Shown here piece after piece: positions 20,940-31,672 of a stretch of 64,000 bases of DNA. How positions within the stretch are numbered: position 1 is the stretch's first letter; the number at the start of each line of letters is the position of its first letter. The notes under the pieces were generated by a model, which searched no databases, was not told the DNA's origin, and worked only from the letters and a program-made list of their open reading frames with translations. This stretch comes from Earliella scabrosa. Lineage: Eukaryota; Basidiomycota; Agaricomycetes; Polyporales; Polyporaceae. The stretch spans positions 372,001 through 436,000 of the forward strand of contig JABYQQ010000012.1 in NCBI GenBank assembly GCA_022605405.1. The letters run 5' to 3'. The translations under genes were made by a program, and so were the position numbers.

Positions 20940-22367
20940 TTTCTCGTACGATACTCGGGCGCGCACACCTCTCTTCCCCTCTCTCACTTCATCGTGGCTT
21001 GCCGGGGACTCCTCCACGCGTACCACCCAGGGGAGCAGCGCGACGTTCACTGGTCCAGTGCGGAAAGGACCTTTAAAGTCTGTGGCAATCAACCGTGTCC
21101 GAACCGCGGCAAGGCAGCACCCCAACAGACCCTCGCAGAACACGACCTCGAGAGGTGCACTGAGCAGAACGCCAACGTTATCCGGGCGATCTTTGGCCTC
21201 CCGATAACACAACCAGTCACCCGCACCACCTCTCGTCCATCTAGTCGCGTTCCCAGTCGTGCCAACACTCCTCCTACCCCTACCACTGTCCTTCCCGGAG
21301 TTGCGCTTGTTGCCCAACGCTTACAAGAGCGACGCGCATCCTCTCCGGCCCCAACCACAGCAGTTGCAGGACCAAGTCGGACCGCTGAAGAACCCGCAAC
21401 CACTGTCATCCTTAACTCCCCGCCTGCCAAACCCGTTCGATCCGAACGTCTCCCCTCACCCACCACAACGCAGCCTCCGCCACAGGTTGCTCAACCCACG
21501 CCACAGGTCGCACAACCTGTACAAACCGTCGCACAGGTAGCCGTACCTGCCCAAACCTCCCAAACCTCCACCATGTCTGGCTCCATCCCGGACTCGCTGG
21601 TCAAGCTGCTCGCTCCTGAGCCATACTATGGCAAGGATCCCGTTGCCGCTCTCGCCTTCCTCTCGCGAGCAAAGGCGTTCTTCGACAACCTCCCCACCGC
21701 GGTCACAAGGGACCTGAAATTCCAGATGATTCTGGGTTTCCTCAAAGACGACGCGGCAGTCTGGGCCTTGCCCTACTACGCACAGCTGGGAGGCTCTTCG
21801 CCTTGCTGGGCCGACTTCGCGGCTTTCGAGACGGACTTCAAAGCCCACTTCTGTGCGGTCGACGACAAGGCCTCCGCCTACGAAGAACTCCGGCAGCTCA
21901 ATCGAGGGGCCCAGCGTCCCAAGATGGCCACCGTCAAGGAGTGGACGGCCAAGTTCACCGCGATCGCCGCTCGTACAGGCCTTGGAGAGGAGGACAAGCG
22001 CATGCGCTATCGGGATGGCCTCCCCGAGCAGTTGCGCACCGCCCTCATCACCAGTGGGCGTGACGTCTCGACCTTTGCCAAGATGCAGAAGGAGGCCCTC
22101 GAGATCAGCCAGGGCCTCGCGTCCATCGAGGCCAGCAAGTTCCGTCCCTTCAAAGGGAAAGGCAAGGAACAAGTCGCTGGTGCGAGCACCGACCAGCAAC
22201 CGGAGACCCGCACGTGCTTCAAGTGCGGGAAACCGGGGCACATTGCACGCAACTGCAAGGCCAAGAAAATCTCCGCCGCTCAGTTTGAACAGATGGAGGC
22301 CAAGATGAAGCAGCTGCAGGAACAGCTGGCCTCTGTGAAAGCGGCAGAGAAGACGGAGGATTTTTGA
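20940..22367 (+). CDS. Chromovirus gag (capsid and zinc knuckle), with AUG-less upstream extension
   Basis: One frame is open from 20,940 to the TGA at 22,365. The first ATG is at 21,573 (MSGSIPDSLVKLLAPEP) and yields about 264 residues: a gypsy capsid domain (YYGKDPVAALAFLSRAK through WADFAAFETDFKAHF) and one CCHC zinc knuckle, CFKCGKPGHIARNC (about 22,214-22,255), then a short C-terminal coiled coil. Upstream, 211 codons remain open without any ATG, including a Cys-containing N-terminal segment (VCGNQPCPNRG) and a long Pro/Thr-rich linker. A TAG just before 20,940 is preceded by a pyrimidine tract and would make a good splice acceptor. The Gag start is therefore uncertain: ATG 21,573 is the conservative choice. 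Confidence 0.85.
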   Translation, partial: FLVRYSGAHTSLPLSHFIVACRGLLHAYHPGEQRDVHWSSAERTFKVCGNQPCPNRGKAAPQQTLAEHDLERCTEQNANVIRAIFGLPITQPVTRTTSRPSSRVPSRANTPPTPTTVLPGVALVAQRLQERRASSPAPTTAVAGPSRTAEEPATTVILNSPPAKPVRSERLPSPTTTQPPPQVAQPTPQVAQPVQTVAQVAVPAQTSQTSTMSGSIPDSLVKLLAPEPYYGKDPVAALAFLSRAKAFFDNLPTAVTRDLKFQMILGFLKDDAAVWALPYYAQLGGSSPCWADFAAFETDFKAHFCAVDDKASAYEELRQLNRGAQRPKMATVKEWTAKFTAIAARTGLGEEDKRMRYRDGLPEQLRTALITSGRDVSTFAKMQKEALEISQGLASIEASKFRPFKGKGKEQVAGASTDQQPETRTCFKCGKPGHIARNCKAKKISAAQFEQMEAKMKQLQEQLASVKAAEKTEDF

Positions 22368-25300
22368 TCCGGACCTCACTAGCGGCTGCGGGTGTAGGTC
22401 CTTGTACGAATAGTCGGTTTGCTGTACTTGGGTCCGGGATTATCTATGAACTAGATCGTGATGGCCAACACTTTCACGTCCCAGTACAGCTAATCGGCAA
22501 GCAGCACCGGAAGGAGGTCGTGGCCATGGTGGACAGCGGTGCCACTACAACCTTCCTAAGTAGGCGGTTCGTCAAGGAGAACCGTGTGGTTACGCGGAAG
22601 TTGGCTACGCCGATACCGCTGTATAACATTGATGGAACTCTGAATCGTGATGGTACGATCACGGATGTTGCCATCTTGGAACTGGAGATAGGAACACACC
22701 GAGAAAAGGTGGTGTTCACAGTCACGGACATCGGCATGGAGGACATCATTATCGGACTGGATTGGTTACGCAAACACAACCCTGAGGTCGATTGGGACCA
22801 AGGGACGTTAAAGCTGTCCAGATGTCCTGCATCGTGTCGACCCTGCTTCGAAGGCCAACTGCCTGCTCAGACGGACACGCGTGATACGGGGGTTAGGCCT
22901 ACGGCGCGTCAACGTACTCGGCGAGTGCGGAAGGTTAAAGAAGTAGGGAAGATACGGGCTACAGTGATGGTCGAGGAGGACCTCGAACCAGCCACCCCGT
23001 CGAGTATACCGGTTGAATGGGATAACTCCGAGGATGCCCTTCTGTACTCCTGGGAGCAAGGACATGCCTTGTCCAACGCTCCACAACTGTTTGCAATGGC
23101 TGGCTACACGTACTCACAGCAGCTTGCAGAGCAGGAGTACCAGAAGAAGGAAGTGCGTCCGGTGGAACAGATCGTGCCTGAACGGTATCACCAGTATCTA
23201 CGCGTGTTTTCCAAAGACGCATCGGAACGGCTCCCTGAGCATGGACCGTACGATCACGCAATTGAACTGGTACCAGAGGCCAAGATGTTCCATTCACGAG
23301 TGTACCCCCTCTCCCCCAACGAGCAGGTAGAACTAGATAAGTTCCTGCAGGAGAACCTGGCTAAAGGCTACATTAGCGAGTCGAAGTCACCCATTTCGTC
23401 ACCCTTCTTCTTCATCAAAAAGAAGGACGGTAGTCTGCGACCCGTGCAGGACTACCGTCGGCTCAACGAGATCACCGTGAAGAATCGGTATCCGATTCCT
23501 CTTGTCTCAGAGCTGGTGGATCGACTCAAACAAGCCAAGGTCTTCACTAAGTTGGACATTCGTTGGGGGTACAACAACATCCGGATTAAGACGGGAGATG
23601 AGTGGAAAGCTGCGTTTGTCACAAACCGAGGGCTCTTCGAGCCAAACGTGATGTTCTTTGGGTTGACCAACTCGCCTAGCACCTTCTCGGCTTTCATGAA
23701 CGACATCTTTAAGGACCTCATTGTGGAAGGAAAGATCACGATCTACTTAGACGACATCCTGATCTTCTCCAACGACCTTGAGACACATCGTGCCGTTACC
23801 CGCGAAGTCCTGAAAAGATTGGCAGAGCATGACTTGTTCTGCAAGCCTGAGAAATGCGAGTTCGAAGTCCCCAAGGTCGAGTACCTCGGTGTCCTTGTGT
23901 CCCACAACCGGGTCGAGATGGATCCTGTCAAAGTGAAGGGTATTCAGGAGTGGCCCACTCCCCGCAATGCGTCTGATGTCCGGAAGTTCTGAGGATTTGC
24001 GAACTTCTACCGCAGATTCATCCAGGACTTCAGTCGCATTTGCAAACCCTTGGATCGGCTCACCGGCAAAGTGCCCTGGCAATGGGGACAGGACGAACAG
24101 GAGGCTTTCGACGAGCTGAAACGCCGCTTTGTTCAGAATCCGGTACTGTGCATGTACGATCCGAACAAAGACACACGCATCGAGGTGGATGCCTCGGGAT
24201 ATGCAACCGGAGGAGTACTTGCACAGTTACAGGACGATGGCAAATGGCACCCGGTCGCCTTTCACTCTGAGTCGATGAGTGAGGCAGAGCGCAACTACGA
24301 GATCTACGATAAAGAGATGCTTGCGATAATACGGGCCTTAGAGGCCTGGCGCCACTACCTGGAAGGGTTACCACGGCGTTTCGAGATTCAGTCAGACCAC
24401 AAGAATCTCGAATATTGGCGTACTGCACAACATCTCACTCGTAGACAGGCGCGATGGGCACTGTATCTGTCTAGGTTTGACTTCGAGATCACGCACAAAC
24501 CCGGCACATCCAACGGACGTGCAGACGCGCTCTCCAGGCGTCCTGATCACCAGAAGGACGATGCCGATGACAACCTAGACCAGATCGTGCTACGACCGGA
24601 GCAGTTCAGACTGCTGGCAGCTCGTAGAGGACACAACGCGGTAGTGGCAGACAAAGCCCTGCTAAAGCGTATTCGCACTTGCTCCGAACGGGAGCAGGAG
24701 GTAGCAGAAGCTCTACAGAAAGTGGAGAAACTAGGACCAGCGCGGCTCCAGAGTGACCTCGTCGATTGGAATGTCGAGCAAGGCCTTATCCTCTATCGAG
24801 GAAAGGTCTACGTACCAAAAGACGAGGCACTCCGCACTGAGATTGTCTGAATTCACCACAACCTACCTCCTGCGGGACACCCAGGGCAGTGGAAGACGCT
24901 TGAGTTGGTATCGCGCAATTACTGGTGGCCGGGGATGGGCAAATTCGTTAAGGAGTACGTGGGGACGTGCGACACTTGTCGGCGCACGAAACCTGTACGG
25001 AGTCGACCGCAAGGTCTTCTCAAACCCAACGAAATCCCTGAAAGGCCTGGACAGATTGTCACTTGTGACTACATCGTCGGCCTTCCCGAGATTGACGGCC
25101 ACAATGCGATCCAACTCATGGCAGACAGACACGGAAAACTGGTGCACTTGGTACCCTGCAGCGACGAGATTGATGCCGGAGGGGCAGCAGACGTCTTCAT
25201 TCGGGAGTACTTCCGCCTGCATGGACTGCCCCGAAAGATCATCTCCGACCGAGGACCGCAGTTCGCTGCAGACCTATTCCGTGCCATTCTGAAGGGCTTA

Positions 25301-26152
25301 GGCATTGAGAGCGCCCTGTCCACTGCGTATCATCCCCAGACCGACGGACAGTCGGAGAGGTTCAATCAGGAAGTAGAGGCGTACTTGCGAGCGTTCTGCA
25401 GTCAGCGACGAGATGACTGGGTCAAATGGCTCCCCATTGCAGAGTATGCACTCAACGCCAGAGTTCACTCGTCAACGGGTTACTCCCCCTTCTTCCTGAT
25501 GTACGGATACGAACCGCAATTCCTGGTACCTGCCAACCCGGACACACAAGTACCTGCAGCCAACGAGCGACTCGCAGAGCTTGCCAAGGCGCGCGAGGAT
25601 GCCACAGCTGCGCTGACACTGGCAGCCGAGCGTATGAAGGAGTACTTCGACCGGCATGCACAGGATACCCCGACGTTCACACCTGGACAGAAAGTGTGGC
25701 TGGACACACGCAACTTGAGATTCTCAGACATCCCTAAGAAGCTCGCCGACAAGTTCGCAGGCCCGTACCCCGTCGTGCGACGTGTCGGTGAACTAGCATA
25801 CGAACTCAAGTTGCCCCACACGATGAAGATCCATCCGGTGTTCCATGTCTCACTCCTTCACGCACACAAGCAGAGTACGCTGCCAGGACGGGTCCCTCCT
25901 GAACCCGCCCCAATTGAAGTTGAAGGCGAGGAAGAGTACGAAGTGGAGGAAATTCGTAACTCGCGCCGATGGGGCAGGTGGCACAAGCTGCAGTACTTAG
26001 TCCGATGGAAGGGATGGGGTCCAGAGAACGACTCTTGGGAAGATGCGGCAGATGTCGAACATGCAGCCGAACTAGTAGCGGCATTCCATAACAGACATCC
26101 AGACGCTGATGGACCTCACAAACCCTACACGCCCAAGAAGCGTCGCTCATGA
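22364..26152 (+). CDS. Chromovirus pol polyprotein, interrupted by two in-frame TGA codons
   Basis: The frame is -1 relative to gag and overlaps its stop, so it probably needs frameshifting or reinitiation. Domains in order: aspartic protease (MVDSGATTTFLS, about 22,526); reverse transcriptase with FFFIKKKDGSLRPVQDYR, KLDIRWGYNNIR and the catalytic YLDD (about 23,745); RNase H (VDASGYATGG, SDHKNLEY); integrase with an HH-CC zinc finger (HHNLPPAGH, CDTCRR) and core residues in CDYIVGL, ISDRGPQF and GQSERFNQ; and a C-terminal chromodomain (YLVRWKGWGPENDSWE). TGA codons sit at 23,990-23,992, at the end of the polymerase domain, and 24,848-24,850, just before the integrase zinc finger. The frame is otherwise open throughout. 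Chromodomain integrases target chromatin marks in this clade. Confidence 0.9.
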
Positions 26153-26163
26153 GGACATGAGCC

Positions 26164-26178
26164 TTAGGAGGGGGGTAC
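26164..26178 (+). other. Polypurine tract
   Basis: AGGAGGGGGG (26,166-26,175) plus TAC directly upstream of the 3' LTR, the expected plus-strand primer. Confidence 0.8.
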
Positions 26179-26626
26179 TGTCACGAACGGTCCCTCAGCG
26201 CCTAGGGAAGCGCCCAACTAACCACTGTTCACGACCGTTCACTGTTTCCATTGTTCGCTATCACCATTGTACTTCCAGATTCCAGAGCCCCTTTTTGTTT
26301 CTTTTCCTTTGTTCCGGACACAATTGTCGTCATACCATTGTATCTCCTCCATTGTTCCGTCACTCTATTGTTCTATTGTTCTCCAAGCGCTATTGTTCTA
26401 ACCGTAGATATAAACCCTAGCACTCGCTACCTGGAGACCTCAGTTTCGACCTCTTGTCTCCAGGTAAGCCTCACTTGTATTTCACTTGTAGATACTTCGC
26501 TCAATACAACTTGTCTCCAGCCCTGCGTGTCGAGCCTTGCTCCACTCTCGCTGCACAAGCGCTCGTCGGACGCCCTCGCTCGCCTCGTCGTTCCCTCCTC
26601 GTCTCGCTTGACCCCAGGTCGCGACA
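26179..26626 (+). repeat. 3' LTR of the chromovirus
   Basis: 448 bp, visually identical to the 5' LTR, ending GGTCGCGACA and followed by the target duplication ATACC. Confidence 0.95.
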
Positions 26627-26931
26627 ATACCCGCCCAATGCGACACACCCGTCCGATGCGACACCTGTCATGCAAGGCAGTCAAGCGTCCGAAAGACGCC
26701 TAGCACTTATGACAGTGGAAGCTCACTGAAAGCCTCAGTTCAAAGACAAGGGTATATCTCCATTCCTTTGTGATATAAGAGTGTCTCTCTGACATTCCGC
26801 ATGCGCCAGAAGCATTTTCAGCTGTTGAACAACACACCCTTCGTGTTGTACGGGCGCTAAATGGGTTCCGCATATCTAAACAGGCAGGTGTTGCATCGGA
26901 CGGGTGTGTCACATCGGGCGGGTATAGACTG

Positions 26932-29606
26932 TATGTCTTCAAGTATGTATACTGTTACAATGATCTGATGATAAGTCATTATTGGTCCAAAATATAATCA
27001 TCTATTGGTAACAGTATCAAAGATGTAACTTTCATAATCATCATTGTAGGCTTGCCATTTATTACTCTGGTATCACATATATGAGTGGCATCATCATGGA
27101 TTCAGTTTTTATGGTTTTCATATATTCATCTCTATCACAGATTTAGAGCAATCTGATCTCCCCAATTTTGTGGAAGTGTGCAAGCGTGTGCACGGATCTG
27201 CAAGGAGACAGCGCGGGTCTAGATACAAGTACGTAGTCAGCTACTGGAATAGACACGGCGTGAACGAATGTAACATACCCTCAGTACAGTGCACATGAGC
27301 AGTGAGCAAGACTGAGGGAGGCGAGATGGCGAACGGGCGAGTATAAGTGACAGACGAGTCCGTGAGTGCTTCAGCTCAGCTAAACGAATCAGATAGACAT
27401 ATACGGTAATGTAGACACTCTCATGAACAATCGCGGTCGGCACATACGGAATATAAGTATATTGGGCGGGATCAAGGAACAAATGGGCAGGGAATGTCGG
27501 TGATACGTCAAGAATAGTGGCTGAAACAAAAGAGAGACGGTCTGGTGCAAGTATTGTAAGTCCGGACGGATTCTGGGCAGGTGCGCTGGTCTGCACTTCG
27601 GGTTGTGTGCTCCAACAAATTTATACAGAACTGAGGGGAATATGACTAATTGATTGATGTCATTGTGCAACCAATAAATTGAATGCTGAAGTCTGTTGAT
27701 GTCTTTTAGTAGCTTGACATGCAATAAGTAGCTTGTACTGTAGATACATGCTCAATGCATTTCATGTCTCAAGCACCCATAAGTATTGACAACAATACTC
27801 TGACCTTTTGGATGTGAACATGGTTATTTTAACTCTAATGCCTTCATTTCTGATATAGATCATAAAGTGACTTATATTGTTTTAATCAGAATCTTGATGC
27901 ATAAATATAAGATTGTAATGACAGCACTAAGCAGAGAGTCGTGAGGAGTGATGAGAATCACCCTCTGCTCAGCTTCGGTTCCTCAGCCAATGTCTAGAGA
28001 CCCTATAGGTGCCCACCCTAACCCCATGCTAGGGTCATAGAAAGTAAGTAACTTGCTTCTCTGTAATTATGTAAAAATAAGCAGAAAGTAATTGGAGTAT
28101 GAAGTAGATTCCCACAGAGTCAATCAGTCATGACAGGGAATGTCCATATAAAGGACAATTTCTTTGTACCTCAACAATTGTAATAAGATGTTTAAATGTG
28201 CCTATTGGCTGGAGCTTGTGTGACCAACCATATATAGGAAGTTTACATCAAATTGCACATTTGACTGCCTGGAAGGGTGTGAGATTTAAATAATTAGTCA
28301 GCTGCATGCAACTGAGTGCAACTGCATACAGGTGAGTGAAGTTGCACAGTGTTGCATGAACTTGATCAAAACTGATGGCAGATGCATGAAACTGCATCAG
28401 CCTGCATGCTTCAAAAATTATTATATTTTTGTCCAATGAATCTGATCATATGCCACTGCTGTTATTGTCTTTTCGTGAAATGAGGCTGCCATTGTGGTTG
28501 AAGCCATAAGGGGGCAGTCAAGCTCTGCAGTGTGTTGAGGGGGGCAATGAGAGACTAACAAATAAGTTATTCTAAGGTGCACTATTGTAGCATAGTTATA
28601 TAATGGGAAATTTTCTATGGATTATAATGTTGTGTACCTAATTTAGCTGCAAGAGGCTGACAAAACAAGGACCTGCCAATGTCAAAGCTAATGACATTCA
28701 GTATAGCTTGCTGCTTGATCAGTGCAGACTGGTTCACATGTGTCAAGGACTGAATCACTGGTTTTGAGGAGCCAGATAGAATTAGCCCAGAGCAGTTCTC
28801 TTTGATCTGCCATCAAGTGCAGCTCAGCGCATGGACCAGATTGGGACTACAGGACTATATCAATGCAAGTGGTCCCAGTCTGATCCTAGTGAAGTCCAGT
28901 TTCTATCCAGACTGTGAGCCTTGAGCAGTTCCGAGACCAGACCCTGTAACACTAAATTTGATTGAACTTGAATGAACCACAATCCTGGCATTTAGTAAGC
29001 TAGAATGATACACCATACTGGTGACTATTACTGAGCAGGCTCTCATTTTATATCACTTGTGGGGTGCCAAGAAACTTGCACAAGATCCACAAGGTCAGGC
29101 AGAATTTTGCTGATGTGGATTGAACTTGTTCAGACTTTATAGATACTGCTACTGACAGCAGCAATTACCATGTAGATGAAGAAGCTAAATGTAGCTACAA
29201 CAGTAGTCCTTCAAAAAAAACTGAAAGTCTGAGGTTCTGACCATTTCTGAGATGGTCCAGTGCTTATTTCATAATTTTCATTGTGTTCAAGTTGTGCCAT
29301 CCAAGCACACTCTACTGGCCATACTGTCAAAATGGAGGGTCATTATTGAAGGAAATACATACACTAGCCACTGTCCAGGAGGACAGATTGACCAAATTGA
29401 ACTCGCAATGAGATCTGTACCTCCCAAAGCTGAAAATGGGAAATGAATGGAGTTTTCAGGGTGTGGGATGGTTCATCCATGCTCTAAACCTATCTCAGTC
29501 CAATCTGTGAAGTGTCAGTAGAGATCATGTGAAGTTTCAAAGCAGGACAACAGGCGGAAGGTTGATGCACACTGAAAATGCAAATGTCTGGAGGGCACTT
29601 AATAGT
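26932..29606. other. Gene-free repeat-derived stretch
   Basis: No coding sequence or RNA gene recognised. Around 28,168-28,194 lies a relative of the end of the MITE at 9,028. 28,300-28,410 is rich in TGCA words (TGCATGCAACTG, TGCATGAAACTGCATC). The frames at 27,237-27,724 and 29,252-29,446 have no recognisable domain. Confidence 0.45.
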
Positions 29607-30975
29607 GACATCAGGGATTTTCCCTCAGCACATTAGCATTAATTTAGAAAAATTAGTGCTTATTCATCTAATTGTACACTTATAGTTGTAAAGGAGCAAA
29701 TAATATATTGCTATTTTTCTGTACATCACAACATTGTAGTAGGAAAGTCACTGCAGAGTCTTCCACACATAGTGAACTCCTTAGCTGTGCTACCTCGCAA
29801 ATTATGTACCAGCAATATTTTGAATGAATGTGCGGAAATATGGGCACTTAGAAGCTCCGTGTTTGAAACATGAAGTCATTGATTTGTACTTGTTTATATG
29901 TGGCACAAGAGAGGTGTGTCACTCCGTGCTTGATCCATCTTCCCCTTTGTCTCTCGCCTCCATCTCTCTGCAAGTCCCAGCTCCCTCTATAAGTAGTGTA
30001 ATGTGGTGTCCACGGTCCTCTTATCCTCCTACTGCCATCCATCAACTGTCCTCTCTGACAGCCATCATGAACCACTCTGAGTGCAAGTGGTACTTACACC
30101 TGCAGTAGGGCAGTACAGACTTGATGTGGAGCGGTGATTGTAAGGCATCATTTGCTCATCCTTGTTAGACCTCTCGCTGACCCACTTAGCAACATTCTCA
30201 ACATTCTCCATTTTCAACCCATCCTCACCACCATTGTCCCTGTCAGTCCAGCCCTTCTCAGTTTTGGCCTAAAGTCTCAACTGCATCATCTGCATGTTCC
30301 CCAGCCTGTTCCGCAACTTTCCCATGCTTCAAGATGTGGTGTCTACTCCGTGTCTGCTCTACTGTGTGTGGTGGGAGATGCACAACCTCATTCTCAGGGC
30401 TATTCTGCAAAGCTCCAGATGGTTGGCAGGATTGGTATATGAGCAGGACGTTGGCAAGCAGCAAGACAGTTTGAGGGTCAGCGTGGCATTTTTAGTCTGG
30501 GTGCAACTTCATCTGCACTCTGGTCCAGTGTCTGGGATCTGCATGCTGATCCACTTACTTTCCAGTCCCATATGCTTCTTATCCACCTTGCCCTTCTTTC
30601 ACTTCACATTGACTTTGTCACCATTTCTGTTCCATCACATCGCCTTATCTTGTTCTTAATTTTGCTCTGGAATGTTTGCAGCACATGGTGTTGGCACACA
30701 TGTATGTAGTGCATGTACTCTGTAAAATCTAATACAACTTGTGCCCCATGATCTATGTTTGAGTGACCTAAGTGAACGGTGTCTATAACCTGAATTGACC
30801 CAGGAATTTTGATATACTACACAAAAATTAGCATATCTTTGTGCTTCTGAGGCGGGGGACAAGGTAAATACATGCTCATTTTTCCAGCGTGAAAATTCGT
30901 GTCAACTTTTCCTAATGATTCTCAAATGAGTGATAATTAATGTGCTGGGGGAAAAATCCCTGACGTATTGTCTGA
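29607..30975. mobile_element. Inverted-repeat DNA transposon relic, about 1.37 kb
   Basis: TCAGGGATTTTCCCTCAGCA...CATTA (29,611-29,637) is matched in inverted orientation by TAATGTGCTGGGGGAAAAATCCCTGA (about 30,937-30,962), differing at a few positions. The interior has several short frames (for example 30,134-30,659) but no transposase motif. No clean target duplication was found, so the superfamily is open. Confidence 0.5.
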
Positions 30976-31672
30976 ACTTGGCATTTGGGCCATGTTTTAT
31001 TTCATCTGATCGGAGTCTGAATTGGTCTGACATGTCTGTATCAGACCTCTCAGTTTTTCAGGGAGTTACTGATGTAGAATAGTAGAACATGTATGGGTTG
31101 CAGTTCTAGATGACAATGCAAATTTACTGCCAAAGTGGATGATAGATGTAGTTCAGTATCAAAAATCTGAGTCTGAGAGGGGAAATGATGGGAGTACTGG
31201 CCTGTACAGTACACTGGAAGAATCCTTGCCTTCTTGCAGTCTCACACTCTGTACATAATGTAGCTAGTGAATTATTGCACAATGCTCCTAGGCTTTGATT
31301 GTCTGTGTGACCAAAAAACATTGTGAACTCTCCCTATCAGATATTTCAAGTTGTTAACCAGGGCCATGAGATGTGAATGCTGATCATGCTGTAGTAAAGC
31401 ACTGTTTGCTTGAACTGACCCATTTCTATTGCTACAATTAGATCTATGTTGTATAATGTACTCAACACATCAACTTCCAATACAGCATTGATGAACTTTC
31501 ACAACATATTCCATCATTAATCATACCTCGCCAGTCATAGCCCACTTCTCGGCAAGTCAGCTTTGCCCGTTGCGCTTAAGTTATGTACATGAGGAGCATG
31601 TCTCACGCAACGAATGTGGCAGATGACCTGGTCACAACATAGTACCAGAAATCAGGATGACGCAAAACATCG
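30976..31672. other. Boundary between repeat block and gene block
   Basis: No gene. A weak version of the 33-bp motif (about 31,511-31,545) marks the end of the repeat block; composition becomes CpG-rich with the 3' end of RFC1. Confidence 0.5.

Larger units (their letters stand above)
20233..26626 (+). mobile_element. Ty3/gypsy chromovirus, full length
   Basis: A 6,394-bp element with two 448-bp LTRs (20,233-20,680 and 26,179-26,626) that look identical by eye, flanked by the 5-bp duplication ATACC (20,228-20,232 and 26,627-26,631). The internal order is primer-binding site, gag, then pol (protease, reverse transcriptase, RNase H, integrase, chromodomain) and a polypurine tract. Identical LTRs mean recent insertion. 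However, pol carries two in-frame TGA codons, so this copy is probably not autonomous as it stands. Confidence 0.95.
20222..26931. mobile_element. Tc1/mariner-type MITE split by the gypsy insertion
   Basis: The right end, read inward, starts CAGTCTATACCCGCCC (26,931 to 26,916) and continues for about 48 bp as the inverted match of the left end: 20,222-20,232 plus 26,632-26,670. Both sides are flanked by TA (20,220-20,221 and 26,932-26,933), the hallmark of Tc1/mariner. Without the retrotransposon the MITE is about 311 bp. The gypsy element inserted at the ATACC within the left terminal repeat and duplicated it. Confidence 0.85.

Noticed and set aside
22350..22367. Canonical -1 slippery heptamer at the gag/pol overlap
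   Set aside because: GAGGATTTTTGATC contains a T run but does not fit X XXY YYZ in the gag frame, and no clear downstream pseudoknot was found; the mechanism is left open.
21456..22379. 307-residue minus-strand frame over gag
   Set aside because: Antisense shadow of GC-rich coding sequence; the plus strand encodes Gag with a zinc knuckle.
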